DNA of 64,000 nt from Cryptomeria japonica (Eukaryota; Streptophyta; Pinopsida; Cupressales; Cupressaceae). Shown here in pieces: positions 12,131-22,834 of the stretch. The notes under the pieces were generated by a model that saw only the letters and a program-made list of their open reading frames with translations, was not told the DNA's origin and did no database searches. How positions within the stretch are numbered: the first letter of the stretch is position 1; every line of letters begins with the position of its first letter. Position numbers and translations under genes: made by a program. The stretch lies in the NCBI RefSeq assembly GCF_030272615.1, contig NC_081415.1, forward strand, positions 263,862,925 through 263,926,924, written 5' to 3'.

Positions 12131-12860
12131 CTAATTGCATACCTCATACATTTCATTCATCATCATGAACATAATGATCATCTCACCATCATCATCATCA
12201 TCATCATCATCATCACCACCACCATCATCGTCTTTATCATCGTCATTACCATCATCACCATCACCATCACCATCACCATCACCATCACCATCACCATCAT
12301 CATCATAAGCTTCTTCTTCTTCATCATCATCGAGAAATTGTCGATCATGATCATCATCTACTTCATCTTCTGCTTCTTTGGTATCTTCTTCTCCTATCAC
12401 ATTATACTTTATCGGCTTTCCTCTTGGATCATGTCTAACAACAAATACCCAAACCGGTTTATGTGGAACCTTTGAGTAAAATACCTGCTCACATTGGCTT
12501 AGAAGAACATAGGGCTCATCCCCAACTGGTTCAAATGACCTTGTATTAACCATTGTAAAACCATTATCATGTTCAATGACAGTTCTATCGAGATCATTTT
12601 TATTCAATCGTAGCCTGTACCATTTGATGAGGAACAAAACTAATTTGAAGGAATTAACGTCACACTCAAGTATATCATCCAAAATGCCATAGTATCAATT
12701 TTGAGACTGTTGAGGATGTATGTCATTTCTCAATGAAATATTTGTCACCTCAAAGACTGCAGTGATGCCAGAATCACAAGTTTTCTTCGTGTCATCCAAC
12801 TTTTTTATGCAAAATTTATGACCATTGCAGTACATAGCGTTGTGGTGTTTGACCTGCAAT
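12131..12860 (-). pseudogene. DUF4216 domain of the CACTA transposase gene
   Basis: The minus strand gives GITAVFEVTNISLRND, a stop, then YYGILDDILECD, FKLVLFLIKWYR, FTMVNTRSFEPVGDEPYVLL and SQCEQVFYSKVP. This follows the DUF4216 pattern: YYG, V-LF--W, -VN------DP-VL-SQ--QVFY. DUF4216 normally sits at the C-terminal end of TNP2-type CACTA proteins after DUF4218, which is the order here. The frame then runs into a long Asp/Gly-rich tail encoded by the ATC/ACC repeat. A TGA between the N-terminal strand and YYG breaks the frame. The function of the domain is unknown. Confidence 0.75.
12187..12303. repeat. CATCAT / CACCAT simple repeat encoding poly-Asp/Gly
   Basis: ATC trinucleotides grade into a (CACCAT)n hexanucleotide run. 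In the minus-strand frame of DUF4216 they encode D-repeats and alternating GD. This is a typical expandable microsatellite inside an acidic tail. Confidence 0.9.
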
Positions 12861-12894
12861 ATGTCAAACATGTAAAATTTATTGCAGTGATCTG

Positions 12895-13624
12895 CTAAAC
12901 ATATGGGTGTAATAAATTTATACGTACATGTTTATCTCTTAAACCATATGCTAAATCAATTTCCCTTTGCGTAACATTGGAATATTCATTACGATGAGCT
13001 TCTTTAACCAATGAAGCCACACCTTCCCATGTTAATGTGCAACCAGAATGTTGACAACGATCAATCCATACCATCATCCAATCAAAATTGTTTACAATAT
13101 ACAAATGTAGTGCATCCCACTCTCGACCAACTGTACAAAAAATAAATAGATGTCTTACAATCGATTCATTTTGAGGATTAAGAATTAATTAATTACAATA
13201 ACATCTTATAATTACCTCTCACTTTCCTCAATCTGCCTTTCCTCGTCAAGTACTCCCCTTCGAATTTGTTAATGGGGTTGGGATCCCAAATGCGATCCAT
13301 GTGGATCTTTGCTGCAAACTTAGGAAGATATTTAGAAATGTACACCATAGTCTGGTATACCATATATCCCTCCTCCATAGAACCCTCAAGATGTGCTCTT
13401 TGTTGAACCAAAGTCTTCAAAAATTTCAAGTGTCTCTCAACCATCCACATTGACCTAGTGTGTACAGGTCCACACAATTCAATCTCCTCAACTTGGTGTA
13501 TGAGGTAGTGTTCTTGTGCATTGAAAAAAGCTGGAGGTAGACACTTTTGCATTTCACACATTATATGAGGAATTTTTCTCTTCCAATATTTTATATCTTC
13601 TTTATGGATTTCTTTACATGACAA
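12895..13624 (-). pseudogene. DUF4218 domain of the CACTA transposase gene
   Basis: The exon at 13624-13193 contains LPPAFFNAQEHYLIHQVEEI, ELCGPVHTRSMWMVERHLKF and EGSMEEGYM. These are the hallmark phrases of DUF4218: LPP-FFD-M-HL--H---E, CGPVH-RWMYP-ERY, and EGS-AEGY. A second exon (13104-12895) with IVNNFDWMMVWIDRCQ continues the domain C-terminally, after an intron that ends about 13130. The preceding exon (to 13735) has LLDDFDNNLKQVIYDLEKYM. The domain follows the TNP2 catalytic part in plant CACTA transposases, and its function is not established. This block is uninterrupted and is the best preserved piece of the element. Confidence 0.8.
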
Positions 13625-13734
13625 CCACCTACAAGATATTCAAGACACAAAAAAATATATTACATAACAATTAAAACAAATCACAAATATAATATCTATA
13701 CAACGAATTGAACAAATATCACTACTTACCTCAT

Positions 13735-14577
13735 GTATTTTTCAAGATCATATATGACTTGCTTGAGATTATTATCAAAGTCGTCTAGGAGAGATAGAGG
13801 TAGAACGTACTGCAACAATTATAAAATTATCTTTTCATTTTTTTCTAACATAATACAATGAAAAGTACACACGCACTACTTAAATACATAGTAAAAACAC
13901 AAGAACATGAACTACCTTAATGAAGGTATGCTAATCATGCATTTTCATCCCTATCCTAAATTCACTTTTCTTTGATATGAGATTTTTTATGTTCGCAGCA
14001 AATCCTGTGGGAAATCAATTTTTTCGTATGACTTCTTTTATAGCATTGCTTTGTTGGTCTGTTAATAACCAAGGAAGCTCACTTATATTAATCTGGTCTC
14101 CATGACTATTTGATTGAATGACATTTATCATTGCATGATTGGAATCCTGAATGTCACTACATAATTTGACAATTTTTTTTTTGTCACGCCTTCCATCCAA
14201 TATTTTTCATAATGTCTCTGTTATATTCTTTCTAATATGCATAGTATCACACAAATTCACAATTTGTAACTGCTCATAGTAGGGTAACCTACTAAATTAT
14301 CGGGGATAACTTTTTAGTCCCTTAGGAAGGTGTTCATTTATGCCTTCACGACCTCCATGATCATCAATCACATCATCAGTAAACAAAACAAAATAGAAAA
14401 GATGTTTTATGACATAAACCGTTAGATGGAATGGCATTACCTTGATGATTAATTATATTATATTCCAACTTCCACAAGTGAGGTGTCATTCTTTGTGGCT
14501 TTGATGTATCCTCTTCTTTCCCATTGAAAAGATGTTTTTCAGTATTTCGATACATGATTTTTGTGGAGAAAGGGCCT
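13735..14577 (-). pseudogene. TNP2 transposase, C-terminal exons 3' of the LTR insertion
   Basis: From the insertion point downward the minus strand reads RPFLHKNH, then after a one-base frameshift MYRNTEKHLFNGKEEDTS, PQRMTPHLWKLEYN. Further down come KKKIVKLCSDIQD, SELPWLLTDQQSNAIKEVIR, a stop, GFAANIKNLISKK and FRIGMKMHD. The last matches the conserved GMKSHDCH that precedes DUF4218 in TNP2 proteins, with the Cys codon replaced by a stop. TNP2 is the En/Spm (CACTA) DDE/D transposase that cuts at the terminal inverted repeats. This copy is inactive because of the insertion, the frameshift and stops. The segment around 14215-14460 is poorly conserved and contains at least one intron. Confidence 0.65.
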
Positions 14578-16344
14578 ATACTTGTAGTACCCCTACTCGT
14601 TTGAACTCATTAGAGTCATATTTTATTATTGTTTGTTTTCAGAGGATACATTACCATGATGTGTTATTCAGATTTTTATGACATTATTTCATGCTTTATC
14701 TAGATATGAGATGAGTAATTTATTGCAGTATTTCAGTACTTGTGATTTATGTCATTTTATGGATTATTGCTATGTATTGACACTTTACTTTATCTAAGTA
14801 ATGTGGAATTATATGTTGTGTGTCTAAGAGTGTATTGGATGCAAGGGGATGATTTTCCTTCACTCATTTCGATGAGATAGGGAACGTCGTGATTCTCCTT
14901 CATCAGTGTGTATTTCGTGTTTTCTATATTGTATATATGCATGTGTGGTTCGGTGATGCATGATATTGCAGGTACAAGTACCAGGTAGGTACAAGGTATC
15001 GTCTCCACCTGGCTTCACAGGTCTGAGCGTGCCTTATATTTTTCGATAGAAGTGGAGGAGATAGTAGTTGACCCTATTTTAATCATTTACACTCGTGTGA
15101 GTGTCGTCAGTTGGTCATCTAGTCAGTTAGTTCGGCCTTCGTATTTTGTTATTTGATCTTTTTATGAGTATTTGCTTGAGATTTGTTCAGTTTGTGTGTT
15201 TTAGCGGATTTGATTAATTAATTAAGTTATGGAGTTATCTCATAGTTGATTTATGTATGCATTGAGATTATAAATTTAACTAATTAAAAGAAGTTATTAA
15301 ATTAAGTTGCAAGCTGCATGATATTAGAAATATATTTTATTTAAATTTTAGTGAAAAATAAATTAGATCAATTTCATTTATTGTTCGTAGAATTTTAAAT
15401 AAATAAAAGAATAAAAGAATAAATGAATAAAAGAACTAATTAGAATTAAAGTATTGCTTTAATTTCTCTATTTAGAAAATTAATTAATTTGCATGAGAAA
15501 AGAAAAAGAAAGAAAAATGATTTTTAATTATTGCATGTTAACTTATCCCTTTGTTAAAAAATTGGAAAAGAAAAGAAAATTGCTTTTATTACTAAATTTA
15601 GGTTTTTGGAAAAAAGATATTCAACCTAGAATTTTAGTTTAAAAAGAGGAATAGGTCATTATTTTAGGATACACACGAAACAAGTCAGGGATTTAGGTGA
15701 AGAAATTTATTTGGAAGCTTGTTGAAAAGATTAGGGCTCTTCTACAGAATTCTTCCAGGAAAGCTATACCAGGTTGGGTGGCTTCTTTTGATTGTTGTTT
15801 TAAGAAAATATTTCTATTTCTTCTATCTTCTGAATGATGTGTGTGTTAAGATGATTGTCATGTCATGTCTAATTAATTTTGTTCTTAACTAAAGTCCATA
15901 CCTAAAGTTAATTTCTAGTTTAATGGAAAGAAGTTATTTTTGGGTGTTTGTGGATTAAATTTTGAGAAAATTGGGAAAACTATTATGGCAAATTTTGTCA
16001 AGAATTTCATTGTGCATGGAAATTGCAAGATTTGGAGGGGCATGGGATTTATCAAGAAATCATTCCCTCTTGTTTGTTTTTATTCTGATATTGGTTATGA
16101 CAATCTTTTAGTAGTATCACTGTGGAATTGTTAATTACTTTAGGAATAAATTTAATTATAAATTAAATTTATTGGGTTATTTACGTTTTGGGAAAATATT
16201 TTATTTAATTATAAAAAAATATTGTAAAAAATTAAATTCTGTAAAAATGAATTTATTGGAAACTTATTGTTTTATTTATGTTATTGAATTTACTAAAAAG
16301 ATTAATTTTTTTTTTTAAAAATATATATATATAAATATAAATTA

Positions 16345-16466
16345 ATCCTCGGTAGCACTACCGACGGTAGTACGGCTACCGTACGGTAGCAGTGCTACCA
16401 ATGGTAGCATGTGCTACCGTGTGGTAGCATGGGCTACCATGTGTAGCATATGCTACCATGCACAGT
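16345..16466. repeat. GC-rich array of palindromic GGTAGC/GCTACC units
   Basis: About ten copies of GGTAGC or its complement GCTACC, spaced 8-16 bases apart, are embedded in an A/T-rich stretch of the LTR. Many pairs are close inverted repeats such as GGTAGCAnGnGCTACC, so a transcript would fold into short hairpins. The position within a solo LTR parallels the 82-bp GC-rich array in the LTR at 4029-8306, but the motif is different. Confidence 0.75.
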
Positions 16467-16609
16467 GGTAGAGATTAAATGTTTTTTTTCTTTAATTCCC
16501 CTGTGCGTACCTTGACATAGCACTTTCGGGTTTCATACCTGGGGTTGTGTATGTTGAGTTATTTATCAATTAATTTATAATACAATATATATGTGTGTGT
16601 GTGTGTGTG

Positions 16610-18109
16610 TGTTGGCATTTTCAGTAGAAAGATAGATTGTTGATATTCATTAAGGATATTGAGAAGGTTGTTGAAGACTATTTGATATAACTGAAGAAGG
16701 ATGATAACTATCTTTATAACATTATTTTGTCATTGATGTCAAGAAATTGATTTTCTGATTTAGTATGACGTTGCCATATCTTGAGGAGATTGATTTGAAG
16801 AGAATTAAGTGGTCGGTAAAAGACACAGAAAGAATGTGATAAGAAAGAGGAGAAATAAGTTATTCAATGTGCAACTATTATCGAGTTAGACAATGATGAG
16901 ATCATGATGTTTAGATTGTTTTGATATCCTACATATGTTGTTGATTGAAAGGTTAATACTATGCTATGTCACCGAGCAAAGAACCTAGTCGGTAAACCCT
17001 AAGGAACCTAGTCGGTAAACCCTAAGGTTATCGATATCGGTTAATGAAGGCGAAATGTCTACCGAGTAAAGTTTAGTATTTACCGAGTTGCAATCGAGTT
17101 ATGACAGAGCGCATTGGATGAATACAAGCATTATTTAATGAAGGACAATAATTAGCTAGAGATGTATAAATGATTGGAATGTCGTGTATGAAGTTTGTTA
17201 AGGATCTATGGCAATAAAATATCGACAGGAAGATCTACAACACAGATTGAACCGCAATAACCTTGTGCAAGTTCCAAGAAAGGACTGCAAGTCCCAAGGC
17301 AAGGTAAAACATTTTCAGATCAAAGAATGCATTGAACCTAGTCAAGTTTGACTATCTAATGGCTAAGATTGATCATGGGAAATGTGATCAAGGAGATTAA
17401 GTGGTTAGCAAATTGTTTATAAATAAGAAATTATTGATGAATAATGTATGCAGGCAAGTGTAAGCATAGGGATGCTACATAGTGATGACTGAGCACAGAA
17501 GCTTGAAGACCTATTTGAAAAACAAAGTAGGAAGCCCAGCAGAAGACTAGATAAGTCTTATGACAAGATTGTTTTGAGCAAATAAGAATTTGCTTTAGCA
17601 TTTTAGATGTGAAGTTGCAGATATATATTTTATTATTGTTATTTTGTAAGTGACAGGAAATCTCTTAACCGAGTGGACTTAACAGTCTTATTTGTAAACC
17701 CTCTAGCAAGGTAACATTCTAAATGAGTGTTTGAAAACCTTTAACAAGGTCACTTCTAACAAAGTGAAGATCCTAATAGATCTAAGGGAAATCCCTTAAC
17801 CGGGTCACATCTAGCAATGTGTTTGTAATCTTTAACAAGATTTTCTTTTAATCGAGCATACTCTAGAAGAGTATATTTCTTAGTGGGTCCGAAATCCCAC
17901 AGTGGTTTTTCCCTATTTGGGTTTCCACATTAAGTCTAGTCCTATGAGTTTCATGATGATTATATGTTTATGAGTTTGCATGTTTAGCAATTTTTGTTAC
18001 ATTGTTGAAGTATATATTACCGAGGTTGAATCTATTGATTTTATGGAAGTTTAAGTTTGTATGATTCACCCCCCCTCATCTTGTTAGCTATTGTCATCGG
18101 CTCTTTCCA
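16610..18109 (+). mobile_element. Copia-type LTR (about 1.5 kb) with primer-binding-site remnant
   Basis: Begins TGTTGGCATTTTCAG, like the copia LTR at 32620 (TGTTGGCATTTTTGATG). It shares the copia LTR tail with GATTCACCCCCCCTC. The tail is followed at 18110 by TTAAGTATCAGAAC, a mutated version of TTGGTATCAGAGC, the initiator-Met tRNA primer site used by many plant copia elements. After this there is only a TA repeat and the host LTR, so the internal region and 3' LTR are gone. It inserted at a TG/TA microsatellite (16592-16611 on its left, 18124-18193 on its right), which hides any target duplication. Text such as TCGGTAAACCCTAAGG, repeated near 16990, is internal to the LTR. Confidence 0.65.
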
Positions 18110-18120
18110 TTAAGTATCAG

Positions 18121-18123
<3 letters not shown>

Positions 18124-18193
<70 letters not shown>
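18124..18193. repeat. (TA)n microsatellite
   Basis: About 35 uninterrupted TA repeats directly after the copia primer-site remnant. The left side of the copia LTR also abuts an AT/TG repeat (about 16584-16611), so the retroelement probably entered a pre-existing microsatellite. Confidence 0.95.
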
Positions 18194-18195
<2 letters not shown>

Positions 18196-18535
18196 TTGTT
18201 TTTTTAATATGGGTATTATATTAAGTTAGCTTTATTTTAATACTATGGAAATTAAATTCTGAGTTGTTAAATATATATTTTGTAATATAATTATAAGTGA
18301 ATTATATTATATGAATATAATTTAATTTATAGTTATATTTATATTTTATGAATGTAATTAGATTATAGTTTGGGGGTTTTCAGAAAAATTTGTAAATTTG
18401 GAGATTTTACATTTATGCTTGAAAACATTAGGAAATTAATTTTTGTGTGATTGATTAAACCTTATTGGACAAATGACAAAATTGATTTATTTGTATTAAT
18501 ATAGTTGTAAATTCTTATTGTTTGTAAATTCCTTA

Positions 18536-21434
18536 TGTAGACGTATAAAAATGACCATATTCCTAAATGAATATTTTATGTCATTTCCCTATTTAATTAA
18601 ATCCAATTTAATTAAATTATCCACATTCTTCTATTTTATTAAGTAAATTACTCAATTTACTTAAATAAAATTCACTATACCATTTAATGAATAAATCATT
18701 TTATTCAATTAAATCCCCCTAGCCATTTTTAATTAAATTCAAATTTAATTAAATAGTTATCCTAAATTAAATAAATCTAATTTATTTAATTTCCCCAAAT
18801 TATGACCAAATTGAATTAAATCATTTAATTCAATTAAATCCTATTATCCCCTCATCCACTTCCAAAATCCCAAACCCCTTCCTAATCCCTTCTAGAATCT
18901 TCTAAACACTTCTAATTAACCTAACCCTCCTCTAAACTTTGTCACATCCCTAAGCAAAGGGAGGTCACTTCTCAAATGGCCCAAAGTCTTGGAAAACCAT
19001 TAAAGGTTTTCAACCTTCAACCACCAAAACCCTTAAAGTCTTTGAAAACCATTGAAGGCTTCCAACCTTCAACCACTTAATCCCCAAAGTCTCCAATAAC
19101 CATTAATGGTTAATTCAAACCCTCCCACATGGTTAAAACATTTGTTTTGACTCAACCTCTACCCAACCCAAAGGTCTCATCAGGCCATTAATGCTTTGAC
19201 CATGATTATCTCTTAATCATTTGCACAAAGGTTTATTCTTGGATTAACTCTTAATCTAGTGGGTAAACCTAATTTAGACTTGACCCTTAGCCTTTAGATG
19301 ACCATGAGGTCTTCTCAGGCCTTTAATGCCTCCAACCTCTTCTTTCAACCCAATCTTATGTTGACATTTGTCACCATGTTAGTGGTGCCAATTGTGTACA
19401 TGGATCCCCAACTTTCAAACTTGGCCCTTGATTAAACCATTCAATCTTGACCATCCATTGCCCTGTTTGTGCTATAAATAGAGCTCTCATTCCTCCATTT
19501 TTAACAACCATCCTTCAAATTTGTAGCATCACACTTATGCTCAAATATATTCAAGCTTTCATTTCATATATGCTCATCATTTAGCCTCTTTTTAAATCAG
19601 GAAGTAGACTAAATATGCATGTTAGAGTACTTCCTTTATCATTTTAGCTCAATCATAGACTAAATATAGTATGCTAGGATAGTATTCATATTAATCTTGT
19701 CATCTTATCATTTAGTTTATTGCATTTCTAAGATCATACATAGCTTAGCATCCATCTCATACTAAAATTTATCAAAGCATCTCTCGTTCTCATATTTGCC
19801 ATCCCTAAACCATTTTGCTCAGTGATCTGAGAGCAAAAATGTTGGTTTGAGGGACATTGTGAGATAGAGAACCATGGGACCCTCCTTGGGAAGCTGAGTA
19901 ACACTACGTTACTCCATAGCTTGCATCAAGAAGTCCTGTGACGGTGGGCGCTAGAAATGTATGGTGGAAAAGTGGGCGAATAAAACTTAAAATGTGAAAA
20001 TTTAGTTAAATACTAGTCCACACACACACACAGAACTTCTTGATGCAAGCTATGGAGTAACGTAGTGTTACTCAGCTTCCCAAGGAGGGTCCCATGGTTC
20101 TCTATCTCACAATGTCCCTCAAACCAACGTTTTTTCTCTCAGATCACTGAGCAAAATGGTTTAGGGATGGCAAATATGAGAACGAGAGATGCTTTGATAA
20201 ATTTTAGTATAAGATGGATGCTAAGATATGTATGATCTTAGAAATGCAATAAACTAAATGATAAGATGACAAGATGAGTATGAATACTATCCTAGCATAC
20301 TATATTTAGTCTATGATTGAGCTAAAATGATAAAGGAAGTACTCTAACATGCATATTTAGTCTACTTCCTGATTTAAAAAGAGGCTAAATGATGAGCATA
20401 TATGAAATGAAAGCTTGAATATATTTGAGCATAAGTGTGATGCTACAAATTTGAAGGATGGTTGTTAAAAATGGAGGAATGAGAGCTCTATTTATAGCAC
20501 AAACAGGGCAATGGATGGTCAAGATTGAATGGTTTAATCAAGGGCCAAGTTTGAAAGTTGGGGATCCATGTGCACAATTGGCACCAATAACATGGTGACA
20601 AATGTCAACATAAGATTGGGTTGAAAGAAGAGGTTGGAGGCATTAAAGGCCTGAGAAGACCTCATGGTTATCTAAAGGCTAAGGGTCAAGTCTAAATTAG
20701 GTTTACCCACTGGATTAAGAGTTAATCCAAGAATAAACCTTTGTGCAAATGATTAAGAGATAATCATGGTCAAAGCATTAATGGCCTGATGAGACCTTTG
20801 GGTTGGGTAGAGGTTGAGTCAAAACAAATTTTTTAACCATGTGGGAGGGTTTGAATTAACCATTAATGGTTATTGGAGACTTTGGAGATTAAGTGGTTGA
20901 AGGTTGGAAGCCTTCAATGGTTTTCAAAGACTTTAAGGGTTTTGGTGGTTGAAGGTTGAAAACCTTTAATGGTTATCCAAGACTTTGGGCCATTTGAGAA
21001 GTGACCTCCCTTTGCTTAGGGATGTGACAAAGTTTAGAGGAGGGTTAGGTTAATTAGAAGTGTTTAGAATATTCTAGAAGGGATTAGGAAGGGGTTTGGG
21101 ATTTTGGAAGTGGATGAGGGGATAATAGGATTTAATTGAATTAAATGATTTAATTCAATTTGGTCATAATTTGGGGAAATTAAATAAATTAGATTTATTT
21201 AATTTAGGATAACTATTTAATTAAATTTGAATTTAATTAAAAATGGCTAGGGGGATTTAATTGAATAAAATGATTTATTCATTAAATGGTACAATGAATT
21301 TTATTTAAATAAATTGAGTAATTTACTTAATAAAATAGAAGAATGTGGATAATTTAATTAAATTGGATTTAATTAAATAGGGAAATGAACATAAAATATT
21401 CATTTAGGAATATGGTCATTTTTATACGTCTACA
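18536..21434. mobile_element. Palindromic element: two 1.4-kb inverted LTR-like arms, TSD CCTTA
   Basis: The left arm 18536-19934 starts TGTAGACGTATAAAAATGACC. The right arm 20035-21434 is its reverse complement and ends GGTCATTTTTATACGTCTACA. Every landmark I compared along the arms is matched, with only scattered single-base differences (for example ACATTTGTTTT against the complement of AAAACAAATTTT), so identity looks about 98% or higher. The outer ends are TG...CA, and the whole unit is flanked by the direct repeat CCTTA at 18531-18535 and 21435-21439, as expected for one integrase-mediated event. The arms have no coding capacity. They hold AT-rich A/T blocks and an LTR-like segment with GTGCTATAAATAGAG (TATA-like, about 19468). 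A 100-bp loop lies between them. A transcript across it would form a very long hairpin. Confidence 0.85.
19935..20034. other. 100-bp loop between the inverted arms, leader-like sequence
   Basis: The unpaired centre reads CCTGTGACGGTGGGCGCTAG, then a purine-rich stretch, then a (CA)n run ending in CAGA. The GGTGGGCGCTAGAAATG segment next to the arm could be the start of an internal leader region after an LTR, so the arms would be LTRs with a few dozen bases of leader left. I cannot assign a primer tRNA. Confidence 0.4.
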
Positions 21435-22834
21435 CCTTATTTGGAAGTTATTTATGCTTTTGGTTGTTGTAAGAAAAGATTGCCTGTATTAGGGTCTTGT
21501 GTAAATGGTGTTTGCAGTCAAGCTTAATTTCGTTGCAATTCTGGTTGAGTTGTCATTATGTCCTATGTTATTATATCTCCTTGGTTAGGTGTTGTTGTAT
21601 AACCTTATTGATGTGAGCCATTGTGTGTTTTGTCCAAATGGTCAATCTTGGGTTAGTGATTGTGTATCCTTCACCTGTGGTTTGTCAGGATTAGTTATGG
21701 CTGTCTGTTTCACCATAGAGTTCTCGTAGAGAGACCTTTCTTGTTAGTATCCTATGAGAGAGAGTGGCTTTCGAGTAGGGGTCATGTCCAAAGTGGATGA
21801 CAGGATAACCCGTTGAAAGTCAGTTAAAAAGTGATAACCTAATAATATATTGGAGGGGAGTGAAATAAATATTAATTAAGATAATGTGCCTTGTGCATAG
21901 GTGTAGTGCTTGTACAGGGCTCATAATGTTACGAGAAGGCCTGGAATTCTAAACTTACCACCTTGTCTTCACGAAAGGATTGGTAGGGTCCGCATGAGAC
22001 TTAGCTGGAGCCGAAAGCTGGGAGAGGTTACCAAGACAAAGAGCCAGGACCTAAGAGGCCTACCATGGTAAACATCAAGTTATGCGATGACACTCTCTCC
22101 TTAGAGTCACTAGTGTTTTGTGAGTTGAGTCACATGGATGTTTGCGGAGTCTTGTAGTTCTTTCATACTTGTCTTACTTTGTTTGCTTGAGGGTTTTCTA
22201 CTATCTCCTAGCATGATGGGGTGGTTCCATTTCGGGATCACATGGTCGAATGGCAGTGCCACTTCCCATCGAATGTTCTGGATTGTATCTTCAGGCGGGG
22301 AAAGGCTTCGCTGGTGTTTCTTGGTTTGTGGTTCATGTACCAGCTCATGTCCATGATTATTATTCAGTTGAGACCTTGTGGTCATTGTATCAAACTTTTA
22401 TGTAACCTTGATATTGTAACTTTGTAATCCATGGTATTATTGGAAGCCATGTATTTATGGATATTGTAATATTATGTCAGTGGAATGTATGTTAATTCAA
22501 TTGCTTTGATCTTATGTATAAATGATTTATGAAAAATTGAATGCATTGATATACTTGAATCTTTTATTATGGAATTTAGATGTATGTGTAGTTTTTAACT
22601 TAAGCATTTAATTTACCTAATTAAGTGGACAATTGGATTAACCGTGGTGTTAATATAATTTACGATTAATCTTTGTTGGTAACCCTTAGGAAATCATGTG
22701 TTATTCTTTCGCTATGTTATTATACATGCAATGGTTATAGTTAATGCACTTAGTCTTTAAAAAAAAAAATTCACCCTTTAGTTGCCTAGTTGTGATGTTT
22801 TCCTTTAGGGTTCCTGGTGGGGCATTACAATACT

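Larger units (their letters stand above)
14583..22829 (+). mobile_element. Long solo-type LTR with nested insertions, target duplication ATACT
   Basis: Starts TGTAGTACCCCTACTCG and ends GGTGGGGCATTACA, with direct repeats ATACT at 14578-14582 and 22830-22834. Removing it together with one repeat brings the transposase codons back into one reading: VFDEY then RPFLHKNH. After the nested insertions at 16610-18124 and 18536-21434 are taken out, about 3.8 kb remain, with no gag/pol and no second LTR, which fits a solo LTR. A related sequence in reverse orientation is at 1-858. Non-nested segments (14583-16609, 18194-18535, 21440-22829) contain only short meaningless frames, for example around 15940 and 22110-22430. 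Confidence 0.8.

Noticed and set aside
15940-16134. A 64-codon frame with a readable protein (MGVCGLNFEKIGKTIMANF)
   Set aside because: It is in the middle of a solo LTR and shows no similarity that I recognise. A chance frame is more likely.
22110-22427. Three overlapping frames of 68-91 codons
   Set aside because: They lie within the long LTR and have no recognisable domain. No retroelement protein is expected there.
14583-22829. Considered as a full-length LTR retrotransposon with two LTRs
   Set aside because: Only one TG start and one CA end of this family are present, no internal coding is seen, and nested insertions explain the length.
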